Positions 40,822 to 50,334 of a stretch of 64,000 nucleotides of DNA are shown here, one piece after another. Under the pieces are notes generated by a model that was not told the origin of the DNA, ran no database searches, and saw nothing but the letters and a program-made list of their open reading frames with translations. Numbering within the stretch: the first letter of the stretch is position 1; each line of letters opens with the position of its first letter. The stretch covers positions 41,937 to 105,936 of the forward strand of contig NZ_JAVRHY010000010.1 in the NCBI RefSeq assembly GCF_031846305.1, read 5' to 3'. The translations under genes were made by a program, and so were the position numbers. The DNA comes from Spectribacter acetivorans. GTDB lineage: Bacteria; Pseudomonadota; Gammaproteobacteria; Nevskiales; Salinisphaeraceae.

Positions 40822-42266
40822 GCCTCGAAGCCCTCCGGCCGGCGCGTGTGCCAGTCGGTGGCCTGCTGGTAGGCGTGGGCGGCATTGAGCAGACGGCCTT
40901 CCTCGAACCAGGGCGCCAGCAACTGCATGCCCACCGGCAGGTCGTTCACGAACCCGCAAGGCGCGGAAATACCGGGCAGGCCGGCGAGATTCGCCGGGAT
41001 GGTGTAGATGTCGTTCAGGTACATGGTGACCGGATCGTCCAGCTTCTCGCCCAGGCGGAAGGCCGGTCCCTGGGTGGTGGGACTGGCAATGACGTCCACC
41101 TGCTCGAAGGCGCGGCGGAAATCGTCCGCGATCAGTCGGCGGACTTTCTGGGCCTTCAGGTAATAAGCGTCGTAGTAGCCGGCGGACAGCGCGTAGGTGC
41201 CTACCATGATCCGGCGCTGCACCTCGCGGCCGAAGCCTTCGCCGCGGGAACGCAGGTAGAGGTCTTCCAGATCGGCCGGGTCGTCGCAGCGGTAGCCGTA
41301 GCGCACCCCGTCGAAGCGCGACAGGTTGGACGAGGCCTCCGCGGGCGCCACCACGTAGTACGTGGGCACCGCCTGATCCGTGTGCGGCAGGCTGATTTCC
41401 ACGATCTCCGCCCCGCGCCCTTCCAGTTCCTGGATGCCGGCCTCCACCGCGGCGCGGGTGCGGGCTTCCAGGCCCTCGGCGAAGTATTCGGACGGCACAC
41501 CCACCTTCATGCCCTTGATGTCGCCGGTCAGGGCGGCGGCATAGTCGGGCACCGGCCGGTCGACGGCGGTGGAGTCGCGTTCGTCGAAACCAGCCATGGC
41601 CTGGAGCAGCAGCGCGCAGTCCTCGGCCGAACGGGCGAAGCAGCCCGCCTGATCCAGACTGGAGGCGAACGCGATCATGCCCCAGCGGGAGACGCGGCCG
41701 TAGGTGGGCTTGAAGCCGGTGATGCCGCACAGCGCCGCCGGCTGGCGGATGGAGCCGCCGGTATCGGTGCCGGTGGCGGCCGGGGCCAGCCCTGCGGCCA
41801 CCGCCGCGGCCGACCCGCCCGAGGAACCGCCGGGCACGTAGTCCGTGTTCCAGGGATTGCGAACCGGGCCGTAAAAGCTGGTCTCGTTGGACGAGCCCAT
41901 GGCGAACTCGTCCATGTTGGCCTTACCCAGCGTGATCATCCCGGCAGCGTCCAGATGCTCGACCGCGGTGGCGTCGTACGGCGGCACGAAGTTGTCTAGC
42001 ATGCGCGAGCCGCAGCTGGTACGCACCCCGGATGTGCAGAAAATATCCTTGTGGATCAGCGGTATGCCGGTCAATGGGCCGGCGCCGGCGGCCAGCGTGG
42101 CGTCGGCGGCTTCGGCCTGCGCCAGGGCACGGTCGGCGCAGACGGTGACCAGCGCATTCAGGTCGCCGTCGTGCCGTTCAATACGGGCCAACGCCTCGCG
42201 TGTCAGTTCGACCGCTGAGACCTCGCGGGCGGCCAGCCGCGCGGCCAGTTCGCGCAATCTGCTCAT
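40818..42266 (-). CDS. gatA: Asp-tRNA(Asn)/Glu-tRNA(Gln) amidotransferase subunit A
   Basis: Amidase that releases ammonia from glutamine for GatB. The 482-residue protein has the Ser-cisSer-Lys triad of amidase-signature enzymes: Lys in IPLIHKDIFC near residue 75, and the serines in GGSSGGSAAAVAAG and TDTGGSIRQPAALCG near residues 148-175. Presence of gatCAB implies that tRNA(Gln) and/or tRNA(Asn) is charged indirectly. Overlaps gatC and gatB by four bases each. Confidence 0.97.
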   Translation of the reverse strand: MSRLRELAARLAAREVSAVELTREALARIERHDGDLNALVTVCADRALAQAEAADATLAAGAGPLTGIPLIHKDIFCTSGVRTSCGSRMLDNFVPPYDATAVEHLDAAGMITLGKANMDEFAMGSSNETSFYGPVRNPWNTDYVPGGSSGGSAAAVAAGLAPAATGTDTGGSIRQPAALCGITGFKPTYGRVSRWGMIAFASSLDQAGCFARSAEDCALLLQAMAGFDERDSTAVDRPVPDYAAALTGDIKGMKVGVPSEYFAEGLEARTRAAVEAGIQELEGRGAEIVEISLPHTDQAVPTYYVVAPAEASSNLSRFDGVRYGYRCDDPADLEDLYLRSRGEGFGREVQRRIMVGTYALSAGYYDAYYLKAQKVRRLIADDFRRAFEQVDVIASPTTQGPAFRLGEKLDDPVTMYLNDIYTIPANLAGLPGISAPCGFVNDLPVGMQLLAPWFEEGRLLNAAHAYQQATDWHTRRPEGFEA

Positions 42267-42550
42267 TCGATCACCCGCGGTACCAGGTAAAGGCCACCCT
42301 CGGTGGCCGGAGCGATCGCCTGAAAGGCGTCACGCTGATCACCCTCACTGACCGCGTCGACGCGCAGGCGGGCGGCCAGATCCAGCGGATGCGCCATCGG
42401 CTCGACACCGTCCGTGTCGGCCCGTTCGAGCTGGTCGACCAGGCCGAGAATGCCGGAGAGTTCGTTGGCATACTCTGGCACCCGGTCCTCATCGAGCCGC
42501 AGGCGGGCCAGAAAGGCAACCTTGCGCACTTGTTCGGGTTTCAGGCTCAC
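42263..42550 (-). CDS. gatC: Asp-tRNA(Asn)/Glu-tRNA(Gln) amidotransferase subunit C
   Basis: A 95-residue stabilising subunit that wraps GatA and GatB. Family sequence: LKPEQVRKVAFLARLRLDED at the N-terminus, ELSGILGLVDQLERADTDGVEPMAHP in the middle. GTG at 42548-42550 gives the family start and is preceded by GGAAA; upstream codons in frame are not homologous. It is first of the gatCAB operon, divergent from mreB, the arrangement seen in Pseudomonas. Confidence 0.93.
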   Translation of the reverse strand: MSLKPEQVRKVAFLARLRLDEDRVPEYANELSGILGLVDQLERADTDGVEPMAHPLDLAARLRVDAVSEGDQRDAFQAIAPATEGGLYLVPRVIE

Positions 42551-42691
42551 GACGTTTCCGAGGGTTGTTGAAGGGCTCGGACTGCCGGCGCTCGGCGGTC
42601 TCGCGGCGCGACAAATTAGCATATTCACCGTCGCGGCTTAATCGCGGCATGGCATCAGCACGGATTCCGGAAAGCCCCGCTTTCGCCTTGC

Positions 42692-42720
42692 TTGCCCGTG
42701 ATTCAAGGCTCGGCTAGCAT
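42692..42720 (+). promoter_or_regulatory. Candidate promoter for mreB
   Basis: TTGCCC at 42692-42697 and TAGCAT at 42715-42720 are 17 bp apart, each matching four of six bases. They lie in the 271-bp divergent gatC/mreB gap, in which I see no gene. About 95 bases of leader would precede mreB. I could not find a convincing promoter for gatC. Confidence 0.35.
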
Positions 42721-42821
42721 AGCCGGCATTCTCACCGCGCCACCGGTCAGCGTCACCGGGCCGCGGTTTTTGCATTGGATCGCCGCCGCGCTCCCCTCGG
42801 GCAACAGGGACTCCCAGCAAT

Positions 42822-43862
42822 ATGTTCGATAACTTCCGGGGCCTATTCGTCAACGATCTCTCGATCGACCTGGGCACCGCCAACACGCTTGTCTACGCCC
42901 GCGACCAGGGCATCGTCCTGAATGAACCTTCGGTGGTCGCTGTCCGTCAGGATGCCCGCGGCGGCAAGCGGATCGAGGCCGTCGGCCACGACGCCAAGCG
43001 CATGCTGGGGCGCACCCCCAGCCATATCACCACCATTCGCCCGCTCAAGGACGGGGTGATCGCCGATTTCACCGTCACGGAGAAGATGCTCCAGCACTTC
43101 ATCCGCAAGGTCCACAAGAAGCGGCTGCTGCGCCCGATTACACGGGTGCTGGTGTGCGTGCCCTACGGTTCTACCCAGGTGGAACGACGCGCGATTCGCG
43201 AATCGGCCTCCAACGCCGGAGCGCGCAAGGTGTATCTGGTGGAAGAACCGGTGGCCGCAGCCATCGGCGCCGGCATACCGGTGGGCGAGGCGCGGGGTTC
43301 CATGGTGCTGGATATCGGCGGCGGCACCTCGGAGGTCGCAGTGATTTCGCTCAACGGCATCGTTTACGCGGAATCCGTGCGCATGGGCGGCGACCGCTTC
43401 GACGAAGCCATCGTCAATTACGTGCGCCGGCAGTACAACATGCTGATCGGCGAGGCCACGGCCGAATCGATCAAGCATCAGATCGGCACCGCCTTCCCCG
43501 GCCACGAGGTCAAGGAGATCGAGGTGGTCGGCCGGCATCTGTCCGCGGGTGTACCCCGCTCGTTCACACTGAACTCCAACGAGGTGCTCGACGCGCTGCA
43601 GGAACCGCTATCCGGCATCGTCGGCGCGGTCAAGACGGCGCTGGAGGCCACCCCGCCGGAACTCGGCTCGGATGTGGCCGAGCGCGGCATCGTGCTCACT
43701 GGCGGCGGCGCCCTGCTTACCGACATCGACAAGCTGATCAGCGAGGAAACCGGCCTGCCGGTGATCATTGCCGACGATCCGCTGACCTGCGTGGCCCGTG
43801 GCGGCGGCATCCTGCTGGAGATGATCGACCGCAAGACCGGACAGATGTTCGCGCTGGAGTGA
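42822..43862 (+). CDS. mreB: Rod shape-determining protein MreB
   Basis: Bacterial actin that guides cell-wall elongation at the inner membrane. The 346 residues match the E. coli length (347). Motifs: LSIDLGTANTLVYARDQGIVL (phosphate 1), VLDIGGGTSEVAVISL (phosphate 2), VLTGGGALLTDI (adenosine site). It heads mreBCD and the elongation cluster that runs to dacA. Confidence 0.98.
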   Translation: MFDNFRGLFVNDLSIDLGTANTLVYARDQGIVLNEPSVVAVRQDARGGKRIEAVGHDAKRMLGRTPSHITTIRPLKDGVIADFTVTEKMLQHFIRKVHKKRLLRPITRVLVCVPYGSTQVERRAIRESASNAGARKVYLVEEPVAAAIGAGIPVGEARGSMVLDIGGGTSEVAVISLNGIVYAESVRMGGDRFDEAIVNYVRRQYNMLIGEATAESIKHQIGTAFPGHEVKEIEVVGRHLSAGVPRSFTLNSNEVLDALQEPLSGIVGAVKTALEATPPELGSDVAERGIVLTGGGALLTDIDKLISEETGLPVIIADDPLTCVARGGGILLEMIDRKTGQMFALE

Positions 43863-43980
43863 TTGCTCAGGTGTTCCTGCGTCAGGTCTGCAACGTGAAC
43901 GGCCCTGACCATGAGCGCCGGCGGCGGGCGCTATCGATGCGGCATGCCTCGCGCCACCCCCGACGGGCGGCCTGACCCCG

Positions 43981-44937
43981 GTGCGCGGCCTGGACGAAGA
44001 CGAGAATCGGCTGTTCCTGCGCGGCCCGCCGCCCAGCGCACGGATCATCCTGGTGCTGGTGGTCTCGGTGGTACTGATGATCCTTGATCACAGCCGGGAG
44101 GATTTGTCTCCGGTGCGCGCCGGCCTGGCCACGGTGATCCAGCCGGTCCAGTCGCTGGCCGAGATGCCCTACGACCTGGCAGACACCGTGTCGGCCTATC
44201 TGGACCGCGGGCAACTGGCGGCCCGCAACGAATCCCTGGAACGTCGGGTGCTGCTGATGGAGCGGCGACTGCAGAAACTGGCATCGCTGCAGGCCGAGAA
44301 CGAGCGCATCCGCGGCCTGCTGGCCTCATCCAAATCGCTGCGCGAGGAAGTGCTGATTGCCGAGATCATGTCCCTGAGCCCGGACCCCTACCGCCACCAC
44401 GTCAAACTCAACAAGGGCACGCTCGACGGCGTGTTCGAGGGGCAGGCGCTGGTGGACGCCAACGGCATCATGGGACAGGTCACGGAGGCCAATCCGATGG
44501 GAGCGACGGCGATCATGATCACCGATGCCAACCACGGTATTCCGGTGGAGTTCAACCGCACCGGCCTGCAGACCATCGCCCAGGGCACCGGGCAGGCGGA
44601 CACGCTCCTGCTGCCATTCCTGCCCAGCAATGCCGACGTGCAGGAGGGGGACCTGCTGGTTACCTCGGGCCTGGGCGGCCGTTACCCGCCGGGCTATCCG
44701 GTGGCCCGGGTGCGGCGTATCAGCCACGAAGCCGGCAACGAGTTTCTCACCATCGCCGCGGACCCCATCGCCAAGCTCAACCGGGGTCGGGAAGTGCTGC
44801 TGGTCTGGCGCCATCAGGAGGACGCCGAGGCGGATGAACCGGCCGCCACCGGCGGTGGCACCGAGGATGAAACATCAGCCCCGGACGCCGCTGCAAAGGA
44901 CGAAGCGGACGCCGACCCCAACGCCGACGAACAATGA
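43981..44937 (+). CDS. mreC: Rod shape-determining protein MreC
   Basis: Bitopic protein linking MreB to PBP2. The 318-residue product has a membrane helix near residues 20-38 (IILVLVVSVVLMILDH), a coiled coil near 75-115, and the periplasmic beta domain (VIADEIM-type LIAEIMSLSPDPYRHHVKLN, GLGGRYPPGYPVARV). The C-terminal 35 residues are acidic and Ala-rich, probably disordered. GTG at 43981 is the start that keeps the short basic N-terminus. The 118-bp gap after mreB has an out-of-frame ATG only. Confidence 0.94.
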   Translation: MRGLDEDENRLFLRGPPPSARIILVLVVSVVLMILDHSREDLSPVRAGLATVIQPVQSLAEMPYDLADTVSAYLDRGQLAARNESLERRVLLMERRLQKLASLQAENERIRGLLASSKSLREEVLIAEIMSLSPDPYRHHVKLNKGTLDGVFEGQALVDANGIMGQVTEANPMGATAIMITDANHGIPVEFNRTGLQTIAQGTGQADTLLLPFLPSNADVQEGDLLVTSGLGGRYPPGYPVARVRRISHEAGNEFLTIAADPIAKLNRGREVLLVWRHQEDAEADEPAATGGGTEDETSAPDAAAKDEADADPNADEQ

Positions 44938-45422
44938 CCGCCACTCTGCGATCCAGTCTGCTGCTCATGCTGGGCAGCCTAGTGGTGGCCTTGGTGCTGA
45001 CGTTTCTGCCCCTGCCGCCCTGGGCGGCGATCGCACGGCCGGCCCTGTTTCCCGCCACCATCCTGTTCTGGGTCCTGCATCAGCCCCATCGCGTGGGCGT
45101 GCTCGCCGCCTGGTTCGCCGGCCTGTTGCTGGACGCTGGCTACACCACGCCGCTGGGTCAGCACGCACTGGCGCTGGCACTGGCGGCCTTCATCGTGTTC
45201 AAGATGCGCGATCTGCTCTGGACCCTGCCGCTGATCCAGCAGGGTGTGGCGCTGCTGCCGGCCCTGATCGCCTACGCCTTCACCCTGTTCTGGATCGACG
45301 GCATCAACGGGCGGCAGGTGGACCTCTGGTGGCGATGGCTGCCGGTGGTCAGCACCGCCGTGGTCTGGCCGTTGTGGTCGCTGATTCTGGAACGCTTCGC
45401 GCTGGTGGAGGTCGATAGTTGA
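44934..45422 (+). CDS. mreD: Rod shape-determining protein MreD
   Basis: A 162-residue polytopic inner-membrane protein with five or six hydrophobic helices and the MreD-typical segments LFPATILFWVLHQPHRVGVL and AGLLLDAGYTTPLGQHAL. It joins MreC in the elongation complex. The ATG overlaps the mreC stop by four bases. Confidence 0.92.
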   Translation: MTATLRSSLLLMLGSLVVALVLTFLPLPPWAAIARPALFPATILFWVLHQPHRVGVLAAWFAGLLLDAGYTTPLGQHALALALAAFIVFKMRDLLWTLPLIQQGVALLPALIAYAFTLFWIDGINGRQVDLWWRWLPVVSTAVVWPLWSLILERFALVEVDS

Positions 45423-45463
45423 TGACCTGTCGACTACCGGCAACCGGGGTCGGGCACTGATTC

Positions 45464-47341
45464 ATGTCGTCGGATACCCCGATCAAGGACCACGGCGCGG
45501 AACGCCATCTGTTCCTCTGGCGAACCGTCGTGGCCGGCGTCATCATGGCAGTCATGGTGGGCGGGCTGATTACCCGGCTGGCCTATCTGCAGGTGGTCGA
45601 ACACGGCTACTACACCCTGCGCTCGGACAACAATCGCACCCGGGTGCAGGTTGTGCCCCCCGTGCGCGGCCTGATCTACGACCGTAACGGCATCGTCCTG
45701 GCCGATAACCTGCCGGCCTATCGGCTGGAGATAATTCCCGAACAGGTGGCCGATATCGAGGCCACCCTGGACCGGCTCGCCGAATTCGTCACCATCAGCG
45801 AGCGCGATCGTCAGCGTTTCTACGAGCGCATGCGCAAGCAGCCCCGCTTCCGGGGCATCCCTATTCGCCTGAATCTTAGCCAGCGCGAAGTCGCCCGATT
45901 CGAGGTCAACCGCCGGGATTTCCCGGGACTGGAAATCCGCGCCGGCCTGACCCGCCACTATCCGATGGGCGAGGTGGCCGCGCATCTGATCGGCTATGTC
46001 GGCGGCATCACCGAGGCCGACCAGCGGGTCATCGACGACAAGCGCTACCGCGGCAGCACCCACATCGGCCGGACCGGGGTGGAAGCCAGCCACGAGGACA
46101 AGCTCCACGGGCGGCCGGGTTCGCGACTGCTGGAAACCAATGCCATGGGCCGCGCGCTACGGGAGCTCTCCTTCACCCCGCCGCAGCCGGGCCAGAGCCT
46201 CTATCTGACAGTGGACGCCCACATTCAGCGGGTGGCATACCAGGCGCTGGGCAACCACGCCGGATCGGTGGTGGCACTGGACCCCGACACCGGCGGCGTA
46301 CTCGCCATGGTCAGCAAGCCGAGCTTCGAGCCAGGGCTGTTCGTGGACGGCATCAGCCGCAAGAATTATCAAAAGCTGCTGGATCATCCGTTCCGGCCGC
46401 TGTTCAACCGCAGCCTGCAGGGGCAGTACCCACCAGGTTCGACCATCAAGCCGGTGATGGCCCTGGCGGCACTCGACCGCAACAGCATCGATCCCGGCCG
46501 GCGGGTCTGGTGCCCCGGCTATATCCAGCTTCCTGGCAGTGACCGCCGCTGGCGGGACTGGAAGCGCGAGGGTCACGGCTGGCTGAACCTGGAGGAGGCC
46601 ATCTTCCGCTCCAGTGACGTGTATTTCTACAAGCTGGGCATGGACCTGGGCATCGACGCCATGCACCGCTACGCCACCCTGTTCGGCCTGGGCGAGAGAA
46701 CCGGTATCGACCTGCCTCGCGAGAATTCGGGCCTGATGCCATCGCGCGAATGGAAGAACGGCACCCGTCAGCAGCCCTGGTTTCCCGGCGAAACGCTTAA
46801 CACCGTGATCGGTCAGGGTTTCATGAGCGCCACACCCCTGCAACTGGCCCACATGACCGCCGAACTGGCCACCCGCGGCAAGGCCAAACAACCCCATGTA
46901 CTCATGGCCAGCCGGCGTGACAGCAACGCCAGTCGCGAGACCTACGAACCGCCGGCAGCGGAACCAATCCGGCTGGCCGACGAGAATGACTGGTCGGTCG
47001 TGTCCAGCGCCATGGAGTCGGTGATTCACGCGCGTCGGGGCACGGCCAACGTGTACGTCGATCAGGGATTGAGCTATCGCATGGCGGGCAAATCCGGCAC
47101 CGCCCAGGTAGCGGCACTGGCGCAGGACGAGGAAGCGCCCGAATACGAGGAGATCGAGCATCGCTTCCGCGACCACGCCCTGTTCGTCGCCTATGCCCCG
47201 GCTGACAATCCCGAGATCGCGGTGGCAGTGGTGGCAGAGCACGGCGGCGGCGGCAGCAGCACCGCCGGCCCGATCGCCCGGCAGGTGATCGATGCCGCGC
47301 TGGAGGGCCCCAGACTGGTCCGGAGCGATACCGCCCGATGA
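45464..47341 (+). CDS. mrdA: Penicillin-binding protein 2 (elongation transpeptidase)
   Basis: Cross-links new peptidoglycan along the side wall. The 625-residue protein has one N-terminal membrane helix (VVAGVIMAVMVGGLITRLAY), the non-catalytic pedestal (VPPVRGLIYDRNG), and the transpeptidase domain with SXXK in PPGSTIKPVM near residue 325, SSD in FRSSDVYFYK, and KSG in MAGKSGTAQV near residue 543. Its start is 41 bp after mreD and its stop overlaps rodA. Confidence 0.97.
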   Translation: MSSDTPIKDHGAERHLFLWRTVVAGVIMAVMVGGLITRLAYLQVVEHGYYTLRSDNNRTRVQVVPPVRGLIYDRNGIVLADNLPAYRLEIIPEQVADIEATLDRLAEFVTISERDRQRFYERMRKQPRFRGIPIRLNLSQREVARFEVNRRDFPGLEIRAGLTRHYPMGEVAAHLIGYVGGITEADQRVIDDKRYRGSTHIGRTGVEASHEDKLHGRPGSRLLETNAMGRALRELSFTPPQPGQSLYLTVDAHIQRVAYQALGNHAGSVVALDPDTGGVLAMVSKPSFEPGLFVDGISRKNYQKLLDHPFRPLFNRSLQGQYPPGSTIKPVMALAALDRNSIDPGRRVWCPGYIQLPGSDRRWRDWKREGHGWLNLEEAIFRSSDVYFYKLGMDLGIDAMHRYATLFGLGERTGIDLPRENSGLMPSREWKNGTRQQPWFPGETLNTVIGQGFMSATPLQLAHMTAELATRGKAKQPHVLMASRRDSNASRETYEPPAAEPIRLADENDWSVVSSAMESVIHARRGTANVYVDQGLSYRMAGKSGTAQVAALAQDEEAPEYEEIEHRFRDHALFVAYAPADNPEIAVAVVAEHGGGGSSTAGPIARQVIDAALEGPRLVRSDTAR

Positions 47342-48462
47342 ACACCGCGGCCGAGGAACACGAACAACCGCCGTCACTGACGGACTGGCTGGTCCGCTGG
47401 CGACTGGACCTGCAATTGCTACTGGCGCTGATGGCCTGCGGGGGGCTGGGCCTGTTCGTCCTCTACAGCGCGTCGGGCGAACAAATGTCGGTGGTTATCT
47501 CCCAGAGTATCCGGCTCGGCATCGGCTTTGCCGCCATGATCGTGGTGGCCCAGATCCCGCCGGACTGGTATCGCACGGTGGCGCCCTGGACCTATCTGCT
47601 CGGACTGATCCTGTTGCTGCTGGTCCTGCTTCTGGGCGATGCCGCCATGGGCGCGCAACGCTGGCTGGATCTGGGCGTGGTGCGTTTCCAGCCGTCCGAG
47701 ATCATGAAGATCGCGGTGCCGCTGGCAACTGCCGCCTTTCTGCATGAGCGGGCCCTGCCCACCGGCTGGGAAGGCGTGATCGCCTCGGCGGCGATCGTGG
47801 CGGTGCCGGTCGGGCTGGTGGCCATCCAGCCGGATCTGGGCACCGCGCTGCTGATCGTGATGGCCGGCGGCTTCGTGGTTTTCCTGGCGGGGCTGCGCTG
47901 GCGGGTTCTGGCCCTGCTGCTGCTGATGGCCGCCGCCGCCGCACCGCTGGTCTGGTTCAACATGCATGAGTACCAGCAGGAACGGGTCCTCACCTTTCTG
48001 AGTCCGGCGCGCGACCCGGCCGGGGCGGGTTATCATATTACCCAGAGCAAGATCGCCATCGGTTCCGGCGGCCTGTTCGGCAAGGGCTGGCTCAACGGCA
48101 GCCAGTCGCACCTGAACTTCCTGCCGGAGTCGGATACGGATTTCATCTTCGCGGTGTTCGCGGAGGAAGCCGGCCTGCTCGGCGTGATTGCGCTGCTGGC
48201 GCTGTACGGCTTCCTGGTGGCGCGGGGCCTGCGCATCGCGGTACGCAGCCAGGATACGTTCCAGCGCCTGATGGCGGGCAGTATCAGCCTGACATTCTTC
48301 ATTTATGTATTCGTCAACATGGGCATGGTGATCGGCTTGCTGCCGGTGGTGGGGGTGCCCCTGCCACTGCTGAGTTTCGGCGGCACCTCGATGGTGGTGC
48401 TGCTGATGGGATTCGGCATACTCATGTCCATCAATACCCATCGGAAACTGCTCAGTTCATGA
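47338..48462 (+). CDS. mrdB: Rod shape-determining protein RodA (SEDS glycosyltransferase)
   Basis: Polymerises glycan strands with PBP2. The 374-residue protein has about ten membrane helices and the SEDS signatures WLDLGVVRFQPSEIMKIAVP near residue 103 and FLPESDTDFIFAVFAEEAGL near residue 260, including the conserved catalytic-region Asp, and ends LLSFGGTSMVVLLMGFGILM. Coupled to mrdA and mltB by four-base overlaps. Confidence 0.97.
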   Translation: MNTAAEEHEQPPSLTDWLVRWRLDLQLLLALMACGGLGLFVLYSASGEQMSVVISQSIRLGIGFAAMIVVAQIPPDWYRTVAPWTYLLGLILLLLVLLLGDAAMGAQRWLDLGVVRFQPSEIMKIAVPLATAAFLHERALPTGWEGVIASAAIVAVPVGLVAIQPDLGTALLIVMAGGFVVFLAGLRWRVLALLLLMAAAAAPLVWFNMHEYQQERVLTFLSPARDPAGAGYHITQSKIAIGSGGLFGKGWLNGSQSHLNFLPESDTDFIFAVFAEEAGLLGVIALLALYGFLVARGLRIAVRSQDTFQRLMAGSISLTFFIYVFVNMGMVIGLLPVVGVPLPLLSFGGTSMVVLLMGFGILMSINTHRKLLSS

Positions 48463-49469
48463 CTCTGGCGTTGCGCGTGCCCGGCCTGCTGGCCGTCCTC
48501 ATCCTGACCGCCGCGATCGCGCCGGCATGGGCCGACTATCGCGACCATCCGCGCGCCGGAGACCTGGTGAGCGAACTGGAACGCGAACACGGGCTGGACC
48601 CGGCCTGGGTGCGATCCCGGCTGGCCGAAGCCGAATCCCGGCCGCACATCATCGAGACCATGCGCAAACCCGCGGAGCGGGTGCTGCGCTGGCACGAGTA
48701 CCGCCAGATATTCCTCGACCAGCCGCGCATCGATGCCGGCGCCGCCTTCCTGCGCGACCATGCCGACATCGTGTCGCGGGTGGAGCAGGAATACGGGGTG
48801 CCGGGCCCGATCATCGCGGCCATCATCGGCGTGGAAACCCGTTATGGCGGCTTTATCGGCCGCGACCGGGTACTGGATGCGTTGGCCACGCTCGGATTCG
48901 ACTACCCACCCCGGGCCGACTTCTTTCGTCGCGAGCTCGGCCAGTTTCTGGTGCTGGCCCGTGAGGAGAAAATCGACATCGACACCGCGCTGGGCTCCTA
49001 TGCTGGCGCCATGGGCATGCCACAGTTCATTCCCAGCAGCTACCGCCACTACGCGGTGGACGGCGACGGCGACGGGCGGCGCGATCTCTGGAACAGCCCG
49101 GCCGATATCATCGCCAGCGTGGCCAACTATCTGGCCGAGCATGGCTGGCAGCGGGACGGGCGCGTCGCCCTGCCCGGTCGCACCGAGGGGGGCGACCTGT
49201 CCGGCCTGACCCGCAGCAAGCGCAAGACCCGCTACGAGTACCGGGACCTGACCGCGGCCGGCCTGCGTGTTGCCGTGGACCCGCCAGCCGACGACACCCC
49301 GGTCGGACTGGTGGAACTGGCCGGCAACCACGGTCCCGAATTCTGGGTGGGGCTGAACAACTTCTTCGTGATCACCACTTACAACCACAGCCGGCTTTAC
49401 GCGATGGCCGTGTGCCAGCTGGCCGACGCCATCGCCGCCGCCCGTTCCCGCAAGGCACCTTCGGCATGA
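48459..49469 (+). CDS. mltB: Lytic murein transglycosylase B
   Basis: Cleaves glycan strands with formation of 1,6-anhydromuramic ends. The 336-residue protein has a signal peptide (ends near APAWA), and the MltB catalytic glutamate in IIGVETRYGGFIGR near residue 127. Other family motifs are SYAGAMGMPQFIPSSYRHYA and DIIASVANYLAEHGW. The signal peptide has no lipobox cysteine, so this copy is probably soluble in the periplasm. Overlaps rodA and rlpA by four bases. Confidence 0.95.
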   Translation: MTLALRVPGLLAVLILTAAIAPAWADYRDHPRAGDLVSELEREHGLDPAWVRSRLAEAESRPHIIETMRKPAERVLRWHEYRQIFLDQPRIDAGAAFLRDHADIVSRVEQEYGVPGPIIAAIIGVETRYGGFIGRDRVLDALATLGFDYPPRADFFRRELGQFLVLAREEKIDIDTALGSYAGAMGMPQFIPSSYRHYAVDGDGDGRRDLWNSPADIIASVANYLAEHGWQRDGRVALPGRTEGGDLSGLTRSKRKTRYEYRDLTAAGLRVAVDPPADDTPVGLVELAGNHGPEFWVGLNNFFVITTYNHSRLYAMAVCQLADAIAAARSRKAPSA

Positions 49470-50281
49470 CCGCGATGCGTTTCCCTGTATTGATTCTGGG
49501 CGCCCTGTGGCTGGCCGGTTGCGCCAGCACGCCCGGCGACGATGGCGCACCGGACAGCGCCTCCGATGAGGCGCCCATTACCACCGACGGCCCGCCGGCG
49601 AACGAGCCACCGGTGGATGTCACCAAGGTCCCGCAACCCGAGCCCAGGGCGGAACCGCTAAGCCGTCTCGGCAATCCCGACAGCTACGACGTCATGGGTC
49701 AGCGTTATCGCGTCCTGACCTCGGCCAGGGGATACCGCGAGACCGGTACGGCCTCCTGGTACGGCCGCAAGTTCCACGGCCGCAGTACCTCCAGCGGTGA
49801 ACCATACGACATGTACGAGTTGACAGCGGCCCACAAGGAGCTGCCGCTGCCCAGCTACGCCCGGGTGACAAACCTGGAGAACGGCAAGGAGATCATCGTT
49901 CGCATCAACGACCGGGGACCCTTCCACAGCGACCGCATCATCGACCTCTCGTATGCCGCTGCCGCCCAGCTGGGGTTTCTCGACAACGGCACCGCGAAGG
50001 TCAAGGTGGAAACCATCGCCACCGGCACCGCGCGCTCGGACAACCCGGCAAACCCGGCGCTGTACCTGCAGACCGGCGCCTTCTCCAACGCCCGTAACGC
50101 GCGCGGCCTGGCCAAGCGCCTGGAGGAAATGGGCCTGGACCGGGTATTCGTGTCCCCGACCGCCAGCGATCCGCCCCTTTACCGGGTCCGGATCGGCCCC
50201 TATCCCGACGCCCAGGGCCTGGCCGACGCCCGCCAGCGGCTGGCCGACCAGGGCATCCAGTCCAATACGCTGCGCGACTAG
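49466..50281 (+). CDS. rlpA: RlpA lipoprotein with DPBB and SPOR domains
   Basis: Septal-ring lytic transglycosylase lipoprotein. The 271-residue protein has lipobox WLAGC (cysteine near residue 17), a low-complexity Pro/Asp linker to about residue 65, the double-psi beta-barrel domain (TGTASWYGRKFHGRSTSSGE near residue 93, RINDRGPFHSDRIIDLS), and a C-terminal SPOR domain (YLQTGAFSNARNARGLAKRL to the end) that binds denuded glycan. ATG at 49466 overlaps the mltB stop. Confidence 0.95.
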   Translation: MTAMRFPVLILGALWLAGCASTPGDDGAPDSASDEAPITTDGPPANEPPVDVTKVPQPEPRAEPLSRLGNPDSYDVMGQRYRVLTSARGYRETGTASWYGRKFHGRSTSSGEPYDMYELTAAHKELPLPSYARVTNLENGKEIIVRINDRGPFHSDRIIDLSYAAAAQLGFLDNGTAKVKVETIATGTARSDNPANPALYLQTGAFSNARNARGLAKRLEEMGLDRVFVSPTASDPPLYRVRIGPYPDAQGLADARQRLADQGIQSNTLRD

Positions 50282-50334
50282 CCTAGCGCCGCCGCATCCG
50301 CACACCGCTGCAAACCAGAGAGACCGACCCCGTC

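Noticed and set aside
39373..41730. Apparent 785-codon minus-strand frame fusing gatA region to gatB
   Set aside because: The extra N-terminal part is gatA read in the wrong frame; gatB begins at 40821 with the family N-terminus.
43910..43980. ATG upstream of mreC
   Set aside because: It is out of frame with mreC, and no homologous N-terminal extension exists.
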